Below are positions 19,341 to 27,657 of a stretch of DNA of 64,000 nucleotides, piece by piece. The DNA lies in NCBI GenBank assembly GCA_963784995.1, contig CAWATZ010000004.1, forward strand, positions 806,001 through 870,000. Reading direction: 5' to 3'. Each line of letters begins with the position of its first letter. Positions within the stretch are counted from its first letter, which is position 1. Under the pieces are notes generated by a model that did not search any database, had not been told where the DNA came from, and saw only the letters and a list, made by a program, of their open reading frames with translations. The stretch is from CAWATZ01 sp963784995 (GTDB lineage Bacteria; Planctomycetota; Planctomycetia; Gemmatales; Gemmataceae). Position numbers and translations under genes: made by a program.

Positions 19341-19377
19341 TTTTCATGACTTGCCGCTATGCGGCATGAAAAGTGCC
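19341..19377 (+). promoter_or_regulatory. Inverted repeat of the R2 family, upstream of DUF2294 type A
   Basis: TTTTCATG (19341-19348) and CATGAAAA (19365-19372) enclose GCCGC-tat-GCGGC, giving a nested dyad. The segment ATGCGGCATGAAAAGTGCC is shared with 55509-55527 and nearly with 48262-48280. It may be an operator or a conserved leader; its position 75-110 bases before a start codon fits either. Confidence 0.45.
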
Positions 19378-19451
19378 GGGAATGAGAAGTGCGAGCCGAC
19401 TGATGAAAAAACGCCTGTCCTTGCAGGTGTTACCGGCAGGAGGTACGATTA

Positions 19452-19914
19452 ATGACTCAGACTATGTCACAACGTGCAGGCTATCGCTCCTGCAGAGATG
19501 CGACTGTGCATAGGGCCATTTCTGAGGTTCCTATGAAAACTCAGGGCGAGATCGAAGCCGGCATCTGTGAAGGGATGACGTCGCTTTGAGCAGGAATACA
19601 TGGGCCGGGGACCAAGGGACATTCGCGTCCACCTGATCGGTGATCTCCTCGTGGTCCGCATCCTGGGCGTGTTGACTGCGGCTGAACAGCAACTGGTCAA
19701 GTCGCTCCAGGCCGAGAAGGGGAGGGATCTGCTCAAACAAGTCCGGACCCATCTGATCGAAACGGCGCGGCCGGTCATGGAAGCGATGATCCAGGAGGTC
19801 ACAGGCGTCAAGGTGTTGAGCCTGCACCACGACATCAGCACCGTGACCGGAAAAGAGGTCGTAATCTTCACCCTGGCCGAGTCGCCTGACTTCAGGCAAC
19901 CGATGAAACGATAG
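19452..19914 (+). CDS. DUF2294 (MpsC-like) protein, type A copy 2 (frameshifted)
   Basis: The start at 19452 follows GGCAGGAGGTACGATTA, a good ribosome binding site. The N-terminal extension MTQTMSQRAGYRSCRDAT is shared with copy 3 at 55585. The family domain begins at KTQGEIEAGICEGMT. A single extra T near 19586 breaks the frame; the remainder (YMGRGPRDIRVHLIGDLLVVRILGVLTAAEQQL..) is intact to 19914. The protein would be about 153 residues if repaired. Element E and a type B gene follow. Confidence 0.82.
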
Positions 19915-20020
19915 AGCTATCAATCGGAGTGGGACTTGTAGTCGAGGCCCCGAGCGATACAATAAACAAGCGGCGGACCGCCGATGAACCTTGGGTCCGC
20001 TCCGACAAGCAGTTGAGTCG

Positions 20021-20135
20021 AAGTCGTCGGATGACTAGCCGAAGGGCAACCCAGCCGTGCCGGGGGGCTCGTTGACGAGTAAGCCGGCGTGATCGAATAC
20101 CTCATCAGGGTGTTCCGCCACGCCGGCTTTTTTTT
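20021..20135 (+). promoter_or_regulatory. Conserved leader element E, copy 2
   Basis: Shared blocks are AAGTCGTCGGATGACTAG, GAAGGGCAACC and CGTTGACGAGTAAGCCGGCG. Hairpin 2 pairs AAGCCGGCGTG with CACGCCGGCTT, then GAATACC with GGTGTTC, and ends in an 8-T run (20128-20135). The type B DUF2294 start is 47 bases downstream. A further 60 bases upstream are also shared with copy 4 (GGCGGACCGCCGATGAACCT). Confidence 0.75.
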
Positions 20136-20181
20136 CCTTGCGGTGGCCCAGGACGGTCGCCGGGGACCAAGGAGGAACCCG

Positions 20182-20727
20182 ATGGACAAGACCAAATCAA
20201 CCATGGCACAACAGATCGCCCAGGCGGCAATCGCTTTCGAGCAGCGGCGCACGGGCAGCCACGTGCCCAAGTCGGTGACCGTGGTCCTGAGTGAAGGCAC
20301 CCTGGTGATTACGCTGCACGATGCCTTGTCGCCAGCCGAAAAAGAACTGGCCAGGACTCCGGCAGGCGCCGCACAGGTGCAGGAGTTTCACCGCCAGCTG
20401 TTCGACAGCTTCTCCGACTCACTGCGGCAGGAGATCAACCGGATCACCGGGCTGACAGTGCGCGAGGCGACCGCGACGGTCGAGCCGGCGAGCGGCGCCG
20501 TGGTGAATGCCTGCACCACAGGTGCCGTGGTCCAGGTGTTCCTGCTCGGCGGGAACGCCCCGAGGGAAGCGTGGAGCGGAAGGATACCAGGCAATTCGTC
20601 GCGGAAATGCAGGCTGCCACCACGTGGGAGCGAATCGAGGAACAGCCAGAAATCCGTCTGCGTGGAAGCGTTTCCCGCGTGGAACGAACCCGGCCAGTTC
20701 CTCTTTATTGAGGAGCAAGTCAAATGA
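20182..20727 (+). CDS. DUF2294 (MpsC-like) protein, type B copy 2
   Basis: The ATG at 20182 follows AAGGAGGAACCCG. Residues 1-135 (MDKTKSTMAQQIAQAAIAFEQ..TCGA-type ending VVQVFLLGGNAP) match the 140-residue type B protein at 56308 closely. The last 40 residues (from about SGRIPGNSS) are an extension that copy 3 lacks, because a stop codon there is missing here. The tail ends RNSQKSVCVEAFPAWNEPG, sequence that in the other locus is a separate small frame. The stop overlaps the next ATG as ATGA, so the GlsB-like gene is translationally coupled. Confidence 0.82.
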   Translation: MDKTKSTMAQQIAQAAIAFEQRRTGSHVPKSVTVVLSEGTLVITLHDALSPAEKELARTPAGAAQVQEFHRQLFDSFSDSLRQEINRITGLTVREATATVEPASGAVVNACTTGAVVQVFLLGGNAPREAWSGRIPGNSSRKCRLPPRGSESRNSQKSVCVEAFPAWNEPGQFLFIEEQVK

Positions 20728-21011
20728 CTGTCAGTACCATTCTGAGCTGGATGTTGTGTGGCCTGATCGTAGGGCTGATTGCACGCCTCTTTGTCCCAGG
20801 GCGGCTGGGGATGGGCCTGCTCCTGACGATGGTGTTGGGCATTGTCGGGGCTATCGTGGGCGGCTTCCTCTACTCGTTAGTCCAGGGAGCGCCGAGTGAG
20901 CCTTTCTCTCTTGCTGGTAACGCCTGGCACGGCTGGATCGTGTCGATCCTCGGGGGCATCCTCGTTCTCTGGGGCTACGTAGCCATTCACCCCCGGAGGT
21001 GGTGGCAGTAA
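20724..21011 (+). CDS. GlsB/YeaQ/YmgE-family membrane protein
   Basis: The 95-residue protein has three hydrophobic helices with glycine zippers (LCGLIVGLIARLFV, MVLGIVGAIVGGFLYSL, IVSILGGILVLWGYV), the plan of transglycosylase-associated/GlsB proteins, which are often envelope-stress induced. It is nearly identical to the protein at 56848, and a decayed copy lies at 13358. The start overlaps the stop of the DUF2294 type B gene. Confidence 0.88.
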   Translation: MTVSTILSWMLCGLIVGLIARLFVPGRLGMGLLLTMVLGIVGAIVGGFLYSLVQGAPSEPFSLAGNAWHGWIVSILGGILVLWGYVAIHPRRWWQ

Positions 21012-21159
21012 CTCCAGCGCCAAGCAGTGAGCAGTACCCAATCTCGCCTCATCCGTGCAGCTGCCCCGGATTAAGAAATTTCGGCTGATCCAACGCCGCC
21101 ATCTGGGAGAAGGAGCTTCCTGGTGCTGGTCAGGGCGTTAACAAGAAGAGAGAACCTCC

Positions 21160-21417
21160 ATGAGCATCTGGCACGAGATCACCCAGGGTGTGAAGGCGGT
21201 CGTCCATCCAGGCCCGGGCCGGTTCGTCGCCGGTGGTCTCCCGGTGCGCTGCCCTCATTGCCAGGGGGAGGAATTCATCGAAGGTTCGGCGCTGCTTAGC
21301 ACGGTGGGCGTCTCGTTCGCTCACCTCAACTGGGCGACGGAGAAGAAAGTCACGAATTTGATGTGCGACAACTGTGGCCTGATTCAGTGGTTCGGGGCAA
21401 CTCCGCTGAGGCGGTAG
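21160..21417 (+). CDS. Small CxxC zinc-ribbon-like protein, copy 2
   Basis: It differs from copy 1 at 14000 by only two or three residues and has the same CPHC and CDNC knuckles. It lies between a GlsB-like gene and a histidine kinase, the same order as the decayed set at 13.4-14.5 kb. The function is unknown. Confidence 0.78.
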   Translation: MSIWHEITQGVKAVVHPGPGRFVAGGLPVRCPHCQGEEFIEGSALLSTVGVSFAHLNWATEKKVTNLMCDNCGLIQWFGATPLRR

Positions 21418-21475
21418 GGCCGGTTCAAAGGAATAGGATGGGACGAGAAGAGCATTCTTTGGAAAGGGGTGTTCA

Positions 21476-22276
21476 ATGACGAGTCCAGCTCTGAGCGGAT
21501 GTGAACAGGGTCAGGACGTGATCGTGGGTGCCTGGCCTGATCGAGAGCTCCGCGAAGCCAACCGGCACATGCACGAGTTCCTGGGCTTGCTGGGGCATGA
21601 GCTGCGCAGCCCTTTGGCCGCGATGCGTAACGCTCTGCACGTCCTCGAACTGAAAGGGGACGATGCGGCCACGCGGGAATGGGCCCGGAGTTTGCTGGAA
21701 CGGCAAACGCAATGCATCGGCCGTCTGGTTGAGGATCTGCTGGAGGTCTCCCGTATCGAACACGGCAAGATCCAGTTGCGCAAACTGCCTCTGGATCTGG
21801 CGCAAACCATTGCCCAGGCTGTCGAGACCGTACGCGCTTCCGTCGAAGGGCACGGCCACCAGATTGTAGTGTCCCTGCCGCCGGAGCCAGTGACCCTGAC
21901 CGCGGACCCCAGTCGGCTGGAGCAGGTGCTGACGAACCTCCTGAACAATGCCGCCAAGTACATGGAGCCAGGAGGCAAAATCTGGGTGACGGCGGAGGTA
22001 CAAGGCGGCGATGTGGTAGTGCAAGTCCGCGATAGCGGGGTCGGCATCGATCCGGAGATGCTCCCGCATATTTTCGATCCCTTCTGGCAGGTAAAGCGCA
22101 CGTTCGATCATTCGCAGGGCGGACTGGGCATCGGCCTGGCGCTGGTGCGCAAGCTGGCGGAGATGCACGGGGGCAGCGCGAGCGCGTCCAGCGCGGGACT
22201 GGGTCACGGCAGCGAGTTCGTCGTGCGCTTACCCGCACGGACGGAGGAGTTGGTGAATGTCGGCTACCGGTGTTAA
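21476..22276 (+). CDS. Soluble sensor histidine kinase (HisKA-HATPase)
   Basis: The 266-residue protein has the H-box LGHELRSPLAAMRN near residue 40, an N-box LTNLLNNAAKY, G1 VRDSGVGIDPEM, F-box IFDPFW and G2 GGLGIGLALV. All kinase motifs are therefore intact. There is no transmembrane segment or recognisable sensor domain; the first 35 residues are helical, so an input partner is expected elsewhere. No response regulator gene is adjacent. A copy cut just after the H-box remains at 14349. Confidence 0.92.
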   Translation: MTSPALSGCEQGQDVIVGAWPDRELREANRHMHEFLGLLGHELRSPLAAMRNALHVLELKGDDAATREWARSLLERQTQCIGRLVEDLLEVSRIEHGKIQLRKLPLDLAQTIAQAVETVRASVEGHGHQIVVSLPPEPVTLTADPSRLEQVLTNLLNNAAKYMEPGGKIWVTAEVQGGDVVVQVRDSGVGIDPEMLPHIFDPFWQVKRTFDHSQGGLGIGLALVRKLAEMHGGSASASSAGLGHGSEFVVRLPARTEELVNVGYRC

Positions 22277-22384
22277 GAACAGTACGCCGGTGCGTTCTTG
22301 ACGTGAAATGGGAGCGAGGAGGCGACAGGAACGGATCCTTCAGGGTTACCGGGGGCTTTCACCACAACAGCAAGGGACACCACA

Positions 22385-22594
22385 ATGCACGCCTCCGAAC
22401 TGCAATTATGGTTTCTGGAGTGGCTCGATGGCGACAACGGGCAATTGGACGACCAGGCCGTCGCCAAGTTAAAGGAGCTGCGCTCCTGCACCAACGAGTT
22501 GCCCGCCTGCTTTTGCCAGCACGGAAGACTCCACTTGCCTTTCGGCGTTTCCTATGGCGTCGCCGTACAGCAGATTCTCGGCAACAAAGATTGA
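22385..22594 (+). CDS. Small hypothetical protein, 69 aa
   Basis: The frame between the kinase and slipin genes encodes MHASELQLWFLEWLDGDNGQ.., ending VQQILGNKD. No ribosome binding site is strong, and I do not recognise a family. The last codons overlap the segment that is conserved at 14.6 kb, where the rest of the frame is absent. It may be non-coding. Confidence 0.35.
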   Translation: MHASELQLWFLEWLDGDNGQLDDQAVAKLKELRSCTNELPACFCQHGRLHLPFGVSYGVAVQQILGNKD

Positions 22595-22658
22595 CGAGAG
22601 ATGGAGATTCGGGCAGGCGAACGGCCTTGCCCGCCAACCACTTTGGGAGGTTTCAGCG

Positions 22659-23557
22659 ATGTGGATGATCGTATACCGCAATTGGCCTGGGGATCGCTCT
22701 GGCAGTGGTCGCCTTGTACCTGTTGACCTGCATCCGTGTTCTGACGGAATACGAACGCGGTGTGATCTTTCGCCTGGGCCGGGTCATGCCCAAGCCCAAG
22801 GGACCGGGGCTGATCATGGTCTTCGGGCCGGTCGATCGCATGATGCGCATCGACTTACGGACCGTAACCAAGGTGATCGAGCCACAGGACGTCATCACCC
22901 GGGACAACGTGTCGGTCAAGGTCGATGCCGTGCTCTATTACCGGGTTGTCGATCCCATGAAGGCCGTGTTGCAGGTGGAGAATTTCATGTACGCGACGTC
23001 CCAGGTGGCCTTGACGACTTTGCGCAGCACGCTGGGTCAGGCGGAACTCGATGAACTCCTAACGGAGCGGGACAAAGTGAACCACCGCTTGCAAGAGATC
23101 ATCGATGGGCACACCGAGCCGTGGGGGATTAAAGTCTCCGTCGTGGAAGTCAAGGATGTGGACCTCCCCGATCGCGATGAAGCGGTCCATGGCCCGCCAG
23201 GCGGAGGCCGAACGCGCACGCCGCGCGAAGGTTATCAACGCCGAGGGGGAGTTCCAGGCCTCCACCAAACTCCGGCAAGCCGCCGAGATCATGACGCCCT
23301 ATCCCATGGCGATGCAGATGCGCTATCTTCAGGCACTCGCGGAAGTAGCCGCCGACAAGAATTCCACCATCATCTTTCCGTTGCCGATCGAACTGCTGGC
23401 GCCGTTCCTGAAGAGCGGCCGAGACGGGGCGAGTGCCGCCGCGCTGACGAATGGGCGACCCGAGGACGCATCCCTTGGGGTGAAGGGTCCGGCCCAATCC
23501 GGGCAGGCCACCGGGTCCGGAGCAACACCCGCGACGGTGGCGGGAAACGGCCGGTAG
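22659..23557 (+). CDS. Slipin / SPFH-domain membrane protein (frameshifted)
   Basis: The SPFH/Band 7 plan is clear: a membrane hairpin (LALAVVALYLLTC-type), RVLTEYERGVIFRLGRV, DVITRDNVSVKVDAVLYYRV, TLRSTLGQAELDELLTERD and GIKVSVVEVKDVDLP. An AEAERARRAKVINAEGEFQAS coiled coil follows. Slipins organise membrane microdomains and often sit beside an NfeD protein, which is not seen here. Frame breaks near 22675 (in the membrane helix) and near 23172 interrupt it. The truncated copy at 14694 keeps the first helix in frame, supporting an error or a recent mutation here. Confidence 0.85.
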
Positions 23558-23619
23558 CATGCTTATGCCCGGCACGTAATACGAGTGTTTTTCACGCAAA
23601 CCGCGAGGAGGTCTGAACC

Positions 23620-24123
23620 ATGTCCGTACGAACACCGACGAAAGACGAGGCGAACGCCCGCATCGCGCGGAGTGACAAGTCGATTCCGACAGCAGCGGAT
23701 CGACAGGCCCTGATCGACGGCCTCAACCACGACCTGGCTGGCGAATACCAGGCCATTGTGATGTACATCCAGTACTCGGCCAAGCTGACGGGGCCGTATC
23801 GCAGGGAGTTGCGTGCCCTCTTCCAGGCCGAGATTGCGGACGAGCAGGGACACGCTCAGTTCCTGGCGGACAAGATCGCTTCCCTGGGAGGCGAACCGAC
23901 GACCGAGCCGAGCGCAATACCCTACGCCAACCAGCCGAGGGAAATGCTGGAGCAAGCGCTGGCGGCCGAGAAACAGGCAATCGCGGACTACAACGAGCGG
24001 TTGCGCCAGGCGGATGCCTTCGGGGACGTCGGCCTCAAGGTGAGCCTGGAAAACCAGGTCGCAGATGAGACGCGGCACAAGGAGGAGATCGAACGTGTTC
24101 TCGCCGGCTGGGATGAGCGCTGA
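23620..24123 (+). CDS. Ferritin-like (bacterioferritin/DPS-type) protein
   Basis: The 167-residue helical protein has ferritin-like iron ligands: E in AGEYQAIVMYIQY, EIADEQGHAQF, EKQAIADYNERL and VADETRHKEEIERV, giving two ExxH motifs in a four-helix bundle. It would oxidise and store iron or protect against peroxide. The start at 23620 follows GAGGAGGTCTGAACC. It stands alone between the slipin gene and a membrane protein gene. Confidence 0.9.
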   Translation: MSVRTPTKDEANARIARSDKSIPTAADRQALIDGLNHDLAGEYQAIVMYIQYSAKLTGPYRRELRALFQAEIADEQGHAQFLADKIASLGGEPTTEPSAIPYANQPREMLEQALAAEKQAIADYNERLRQADAFGDVGLKVSLENQVADETRHKEEIERVLAGWDER

Positions 24124-24207
24124 GAGTCGGGACGTTCCCGGCTGCACCAACAGCGACATTTACTTGGGGTTCGCGTTGCCACGATGGTTTGAGGAGGGAA
24201 CTCCTTC

Positions 24208-24626
24208 ATGAAAGACACCCAGCCAACCGTTCCGGATGCCCCGTGTCAAACGCGCCCATTCCTCCGGTCCTGGGGCGTGGATTCATGATGGTTTTCTGGG
24301 TGCTCCTGGGAGGAGCCGCCGGGATCAAGACCATGGAGAGCATTTGGCGCTTCCTCGGCGCCGGGTCCGGGAAGTTGACCATTGCGGTCCCAATCGGAGG
24401 CGCGGTGGGAGCACTGGTGGGGGCGCTCCTGGGTTTGATCAATCACCCGCACTTGCTGGTGCTTCTGATGGCGGTATTCGCCGGCGCCTCCGCCGGTGGG
24501 GTTGCCGGGCAGATCCCGTGGGGAGATGTCGGGACAATCGGTGGCCAGGTCGCCGGTGGTTTGGTAGGTGGGATCGCGTGGTCTATCTGGCTGCTGATGG
24601 GCCGCGGCAAGAAGGCAAAACTTTGA
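24208..24626 (+). CDS. Glycine-zipper membrane protein, copy 1 (frame broken near N-terminus)
   Basis: Three or four hydrophobic helices with repeated small residues (VGALVGALLGLI, VFAGASAGGVAG, GGQVAGGLVGGIAW) match the protein at 59289. The ATG at 24208 after GAGGAGGGAACTCCTTC corresponds to the paralogue start, but a missing base near 24240 shifts the frame after MKDTQPTVPDAP. A GTG at 24243 could start the downstream frame. The function is unknown; both copies sit among stress genes. Confidence 0.7.
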
Positions 24627-24722
24627 ACAGAAACCGCCCTGGCTGAGCTAACCTGATAGAGCCTCCCGTTCCTCGGGCTGAGAATGTCGAGGACAACGAG
24701 GAGTGCGGATTGGAGGAGACAG

Positions 24723-25073
24723 ATGGTCATTGCCATACGTTCGACGGCGATCGGGGCGTTCGCGTCGCGGGCCGAGGCCGAGCAGGCGGTTCGCGATCTA
24801 TTGGGGTCGGCGTTCGGGCCAGACCAGGTCGGCATCGTGCTGCCCGACGCCGTGGCCGCCGCCGGTTCGGAGGAGGCCAGGCCGACCACGTTGTGGGCCG
24901 GCGCCATGTTTCGCTCGCTGCGCGGAGTGGAAATCCCCGACGACGAGGTGCGCTACTACGAGGAGGCCCTCCAGGAGGGCCGCACGCTGGTGATGGTCCG
25001 GGCGGGGGATCGCTATCCCGAGGCGATGGACATCCTCCACCGCTGCGGCGGAAAGTACATGGCCGCGTTCTAA
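24723..25073 (+). CDS. Small YflT-like (general stress 17M-like) protein
   Basis: The 116-residue protein starts at 24723 after GGAGGAGACAG. It reads as an alpha/beta domain (AIGAFASRAEAEQAVRDLL..DQVGIVLPD) like the N-terminal half of the YflT/general-stress-17M domain. A second half (YYEEALQEGRTLVMVRAGDRYPEAMDILHRCG) is typical of planctomycete relatives. Unlike the next genes it has no hydrophobic glycine-rich core. The role is unknown beyond association with stress genes. Confidence 0.7.
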   Translation: MVIAIRSTAIGAFASRAEAEQAVRDLLGSAFGPDQVGIVLPDAVAAAGSEEARPTTLWAGAMFRSLRGVEIPDDEVRYYEEALQEGRTLVMVRAGDRYPEAMDILHRCGGKYMAAF

Positions 25074-25205
25074 GTTACGCCGTACTCAGGCCGGCCGACT
25101 CGCCATCGCTACGCTGGCGCGGACTGAATCGAAAGGGAGACGGAAGCACGGTGCTTCTGTTTGAGAATCCAGGGAACTCTGCAACGAAAGGTAAGGAACG
25201 AAACG

Positions 25206-25769
25206 ATGTCCAACATGAACTCCGTCGTCGTGGTCTTTGAATCTCACGACCAGGCAGAAGACGGCATCTGCGAACTTCAGAAGGACGGCTTCGACATGAA
25301 GCACCTGTCGATTGTCGGCAAGGATTACCACACGGAAGAGCATGTCGTCGGCTACTACACCACGTGGGAGCAGGCCGTCGGCTACTACACCACCTGCGCC
25401 CGCATGACGTACTGGGGCACTTTGGAGGCCTTCTGGGGCGGCGTCTGGGGGCACCTGTTCGGCTCCGCGTTCTTCTGGGTGCCGGGCATTGGTCCGCTCC
25501 TTGTGGGGGGGCCGCTCGTCATGTGGATCGTCGGTGCGCTCGAAGGTGCCGTCGTGACGAGAAGGCTTACCGCCCTTGGCGCCGGACTGATCAGCATCGG
25601 TATTCCGAAGAACAGGGTCGTGCAATATGTGACCGAGGTGAAGAAGGGCAAACTTCTCCTGGTTGCCCACGGGACGGCCGAGGAAGTCGAACGTGCCAGG
25701 GCTATCCTGCACCAGACTCAAGCGGAGACAACGACCGTTCATTCCGACCCGGCCGCCGTTGGCGTGTAA
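25206..25769 (+). CDS. YflT-like general stress protein with hydrophobic core, tandem copy 1
   Basis: An N-terminal YflT-like domain (VVVVFESHDQAEDGICELQKDGF) is followed by a glycine-rich hydrophobic pair (FGSAFFWVPGIGPLLVGGPLVMWIVGALEGAVV) and a C-terminal part KLLLVAHGTAEEVERARAIL. Relative to copy 2 it carries an in-frame insertion near residue 45, in which VGYYTT occurs twice. The start at 25206 matches copy 2. The plan resembles membrane-associated general stress proteins; biochemical function is unknown. Confidence 0.8.
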   Translation: MSNMNSVVVVFESHDQAEDGICELQKDGFDMKHLSIVGKDYHTEEHVVGYYTTWEQAVGYYTTCARMTYWGTLEAFWGGVWGHLFGSAFFWVPGIGPLLVGGPLVMWIVGALEGAVVTRRLTALGAGLISIGIPKNRVVQYVTEVKKGKLLLVAHGTAEEVERARAILHQTQAETTTVHSDPAAVGV

Positions 25770-25940
25770 CAGGAAGTCACGGATCGGGCTTCCCGCGTTC
25801 TAAGTGATCCCGTACACAGGCCGGCCGACTCGCCTCGCCATCGCAACGCTGGCGCGGACTGAATCGAAAGGGAGACGGAAGCATGGTGCTTCTGTTTGAG
25901 GATCGACGTAACTCTGCAACGAAAGGTAAGGAACCAGATG

Positions 25941-26474
25941 ATGTCCAACACGAACTCGGTCGTCGCGGTATTTGGATCGCACGACCAGGCTGAAGACGCG
26001 ATCCGCGAACTTCAGAAGGACGGCTTCGACATGAAGAAGCTGTCGATCGTCGGCAAGGATTACCACACGGAAGAGCATGTCGTCGGCTACTACACCGCCT
26101 GCGACCGCATGACGTACTGGGGCACGTTGGGTGCCTTCTGGGGCGGCATTTGGGGGCTGCTGTTCGGCTCCGCGTTCTTCTGGGTGCCGGGCATTGGTCC
26201 GCTCCTCGTGGGGGGGCCGCTCGTCACGTGGATTGTCGGCGCGCTCGAAGGCGCCGTCGTAACTGGGACGCTCACTGCCCTTGGCGCCGGACTGTACAGC
26301 ATCGGCATTCCGAAGCACAGCATCGTGCAATACGAGACCGAGGTAAAGAACGGCAAACTCCTCCTGGTTGCCCACGGGACGACCGAGGAAGTCGAACGTG
26401 CCAGGGCTATCCTGCACCAGACTCAAGCGGAGACAACGACGGTTCATGCCGATCAGGCCGCCGTTGGCGTGTAA
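25941..26474 (+). CDS. YflT-like general stress protein with hydrophobic core, tandem copy 2
   Basis: It is the downstream unit of the tandem pair, about 90 percent identical by eye to copy 1 but without its internal VGYYTT duplication. Two adjacent ATG codons (25938 and 25941) follow AAAGGTAAGGAACC; the second matches the start of copy 1. Confidence 0.8.
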   Translation: MSNTNSVVAVFGSHDQAEDAIRELQKDGFDMKKLSIVGKDYHTEEHVVGYYTACDRMTYWGTLGAFWGGIWGLLFGSAFFWVPGIGPLLVGGPLVTWIVGALEGAVVTGTLTALGAGLYSIGIPKHSIVQYETEVKNGKLLLVAHGTTEEVERARAILHQTQAETTTVHADQAAVGV

Positions 26475-26550
26475 TAGGAAGCCGCGGAACGGGCCGGTTG
26501 GGTGTCGTTCTCAAGACCTGATCGCCTCAACTGTTTAGGAGATCTTTCCA

Positions 26551-27288
26551 ATGTCCACCGACATTCAGCCAGCCCCCAGTCACTCCCGCGAACCCGAAAC
26601 GGCGGAAGTCCTCCAGGTCATCGTCTACGGGCATTCCGCGTTGTTCTACTGGTGGCCGCTGTGGGTGGCGGGGTACGTCATGGCACTGCTGACCTGGTTG
26701 CACCACGACCAGGTGATTATCGGCGGCAAGCCGGAGTTGTTCCACCCCAGCCAGAACCTGGGAGTGATTTACACCTTGCTTTTCCTTTTGCTGATCGTGA
26801 TTACGAGTGCCCGGATTCGCGGCATGAAAGGGGCACTAATCGTGGCCGGCCTGGCTTTCCTCACCCTGCTGTTCGTCCACCTGGATTGGTGGAAAGCAAT
26901 TCTGGGCTGGCTCGGCCAGCAATCCATTTGCCTGAGCCTTGGCTTTTACCTCTTCTCCTCCTCGTTGCTTTGTTTAGCTTGGGTCATCAGCGTTTTTCTC
27001 ATTGACCACATGAGCTTCTGGAGGTTCCGGCCGGGGCAGGTCACCCACGAATACCTTGGAGGTATCGTGGACAAGAGTTATGACACCGACAACATGGTCC
27101 TCCAGAAACGGCAAGACGACATCTTCCGTCACTGGGTCATCGGCCTCGGGTCGGGCGATCTCGTCATGCAAACGATGGGTGGCCAGGGACAGGAAGAGAC
27201 CGTGGCGAATGTTCTGTTTGTGATCGGCAAGATTTCCAGGATCCAGCAGTTAGTCGCGACCAAACCCGACGTGCCCCAGCAGGCTTGA
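26551..27288 (+). CDS. Four-helix membrane protein with C-terminal PH-like domain, copy 2
   Basis: It is a paralogue of the protein at 14912, with the same helices (SALFYWWPLWVAGYVMALLTWL and VIYTLLFLLLIVITS) and the same C-terminal half (FRHWVIGLGSGDLVMQTMGGQGQE). The upstream TTTAGGAGATCTTTCCA and the downstream 90 bases are shared with copy 1. Copy 1 is followed by the H+-ATPase gene and copy 2 by a DUF2007 gene, so the flanks differ only after the start codon of the next gene. Confidence 0.75.
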   Translation: MSTDIQPAPSHSREPETAEVLQVIVYGHSALFYWWPLWVAGYVMALLTWLHHDQVIIGGKPELFHPSQNLGVIYTLLFLLLIVITSARIRGMKGALIVAGLAFLTLLFVHLDWWKAILGWLGQQSICLSLGFYLFSSSLLCLAWVISVFLIDHMSFWRFRPGQVTHEYLGGIVDKSYDTDNMVLQKRQDDIFRHWVIGLGSGDLVMQTMGGQGQEETVANVLFVIGKISRIQQLVATKPDVPQQA

Positions 27289-27350
27289 TCGGAATCCGTG
27301 CTTCATGAAGGATTCGCCCCGAATACCTGCCAGCGTGAAAGAGGGATGCC

Positions 27351-27614
27351 ATGAATGCAAAAGATCAGCACGAACTTGTTCGCCTTGCCGCAGCCGCGAA
27401 TCCGTTTCAGGCCCACATCTGGCAGCAAGCGCTCGAGCAAGAGGGCATTCGCTGTCAGGTTCTCGGCGACTATCTGGACGTCGGCATCGGCAACATTCCG
27501 GGCTTCTCGGCCGAGGTCTGGGTCGATACCACGGACCTTGCCCGGGCCGAGGCATTCCTGCGTCAACATCGAAACCGAACCGAAGAGACGGCTCAGCCGG
27601 AGGAAAACCCGTAA
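27351..27614 (+). CDS. DUF2007 domain protein
   Basis: The 87-residue protein matches the DUF2007 fold (ELVRLAAAANPFQAHIWQQALEQEGI, then VWVDTTDLARAEAFL), annotated in databases as a putative signal-transducing domain. The first codons MNAKDQ and the upstream AAAGAGGGATGCC are identical to the start of the H+-ATPase gene at 15742, though the proteins are unrelated. Confidence 0.88.
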   Translation: MNAKDQHELVRLAAAANPFQAHIWQQALEQEGIRCQVLGDYLDVGIGNIPGFSAEVWVDTTDLARAEAFLRQHRNRTEETAQPEENP

Positions 27615-27657
27615 GCCGTTAGTTCCAGGTTGCTCACGAAAGAAAGGGAGATGGTTC

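Larger units (their letters stand above)
25074..26480 (+). repeat. Tandem duplication of leader plus gene (two units of about 700 bp)
   Basis: Unit 1 (25074-25795) and unit 2 (25800-26480) share both the coding part and a roughly 130-base leader. The leader contains GGCGCGGACTGAATCGAAAG, a hairpin GAAGCA-cgg-TGCTTC, and AACTCTGCAACGAAAGGTAA. Leader identity is high, so both genes are probably controlled alike. Confidence 0.85.

Noticed and set aside
20070..20090. A hammerhead ribozyme core in element E (TGATGAG / CGAA)
   Set aside because: CTGATGA is not conserved among the five copies, and no stem arrangement places a cleavage triplet at the three-way junction.
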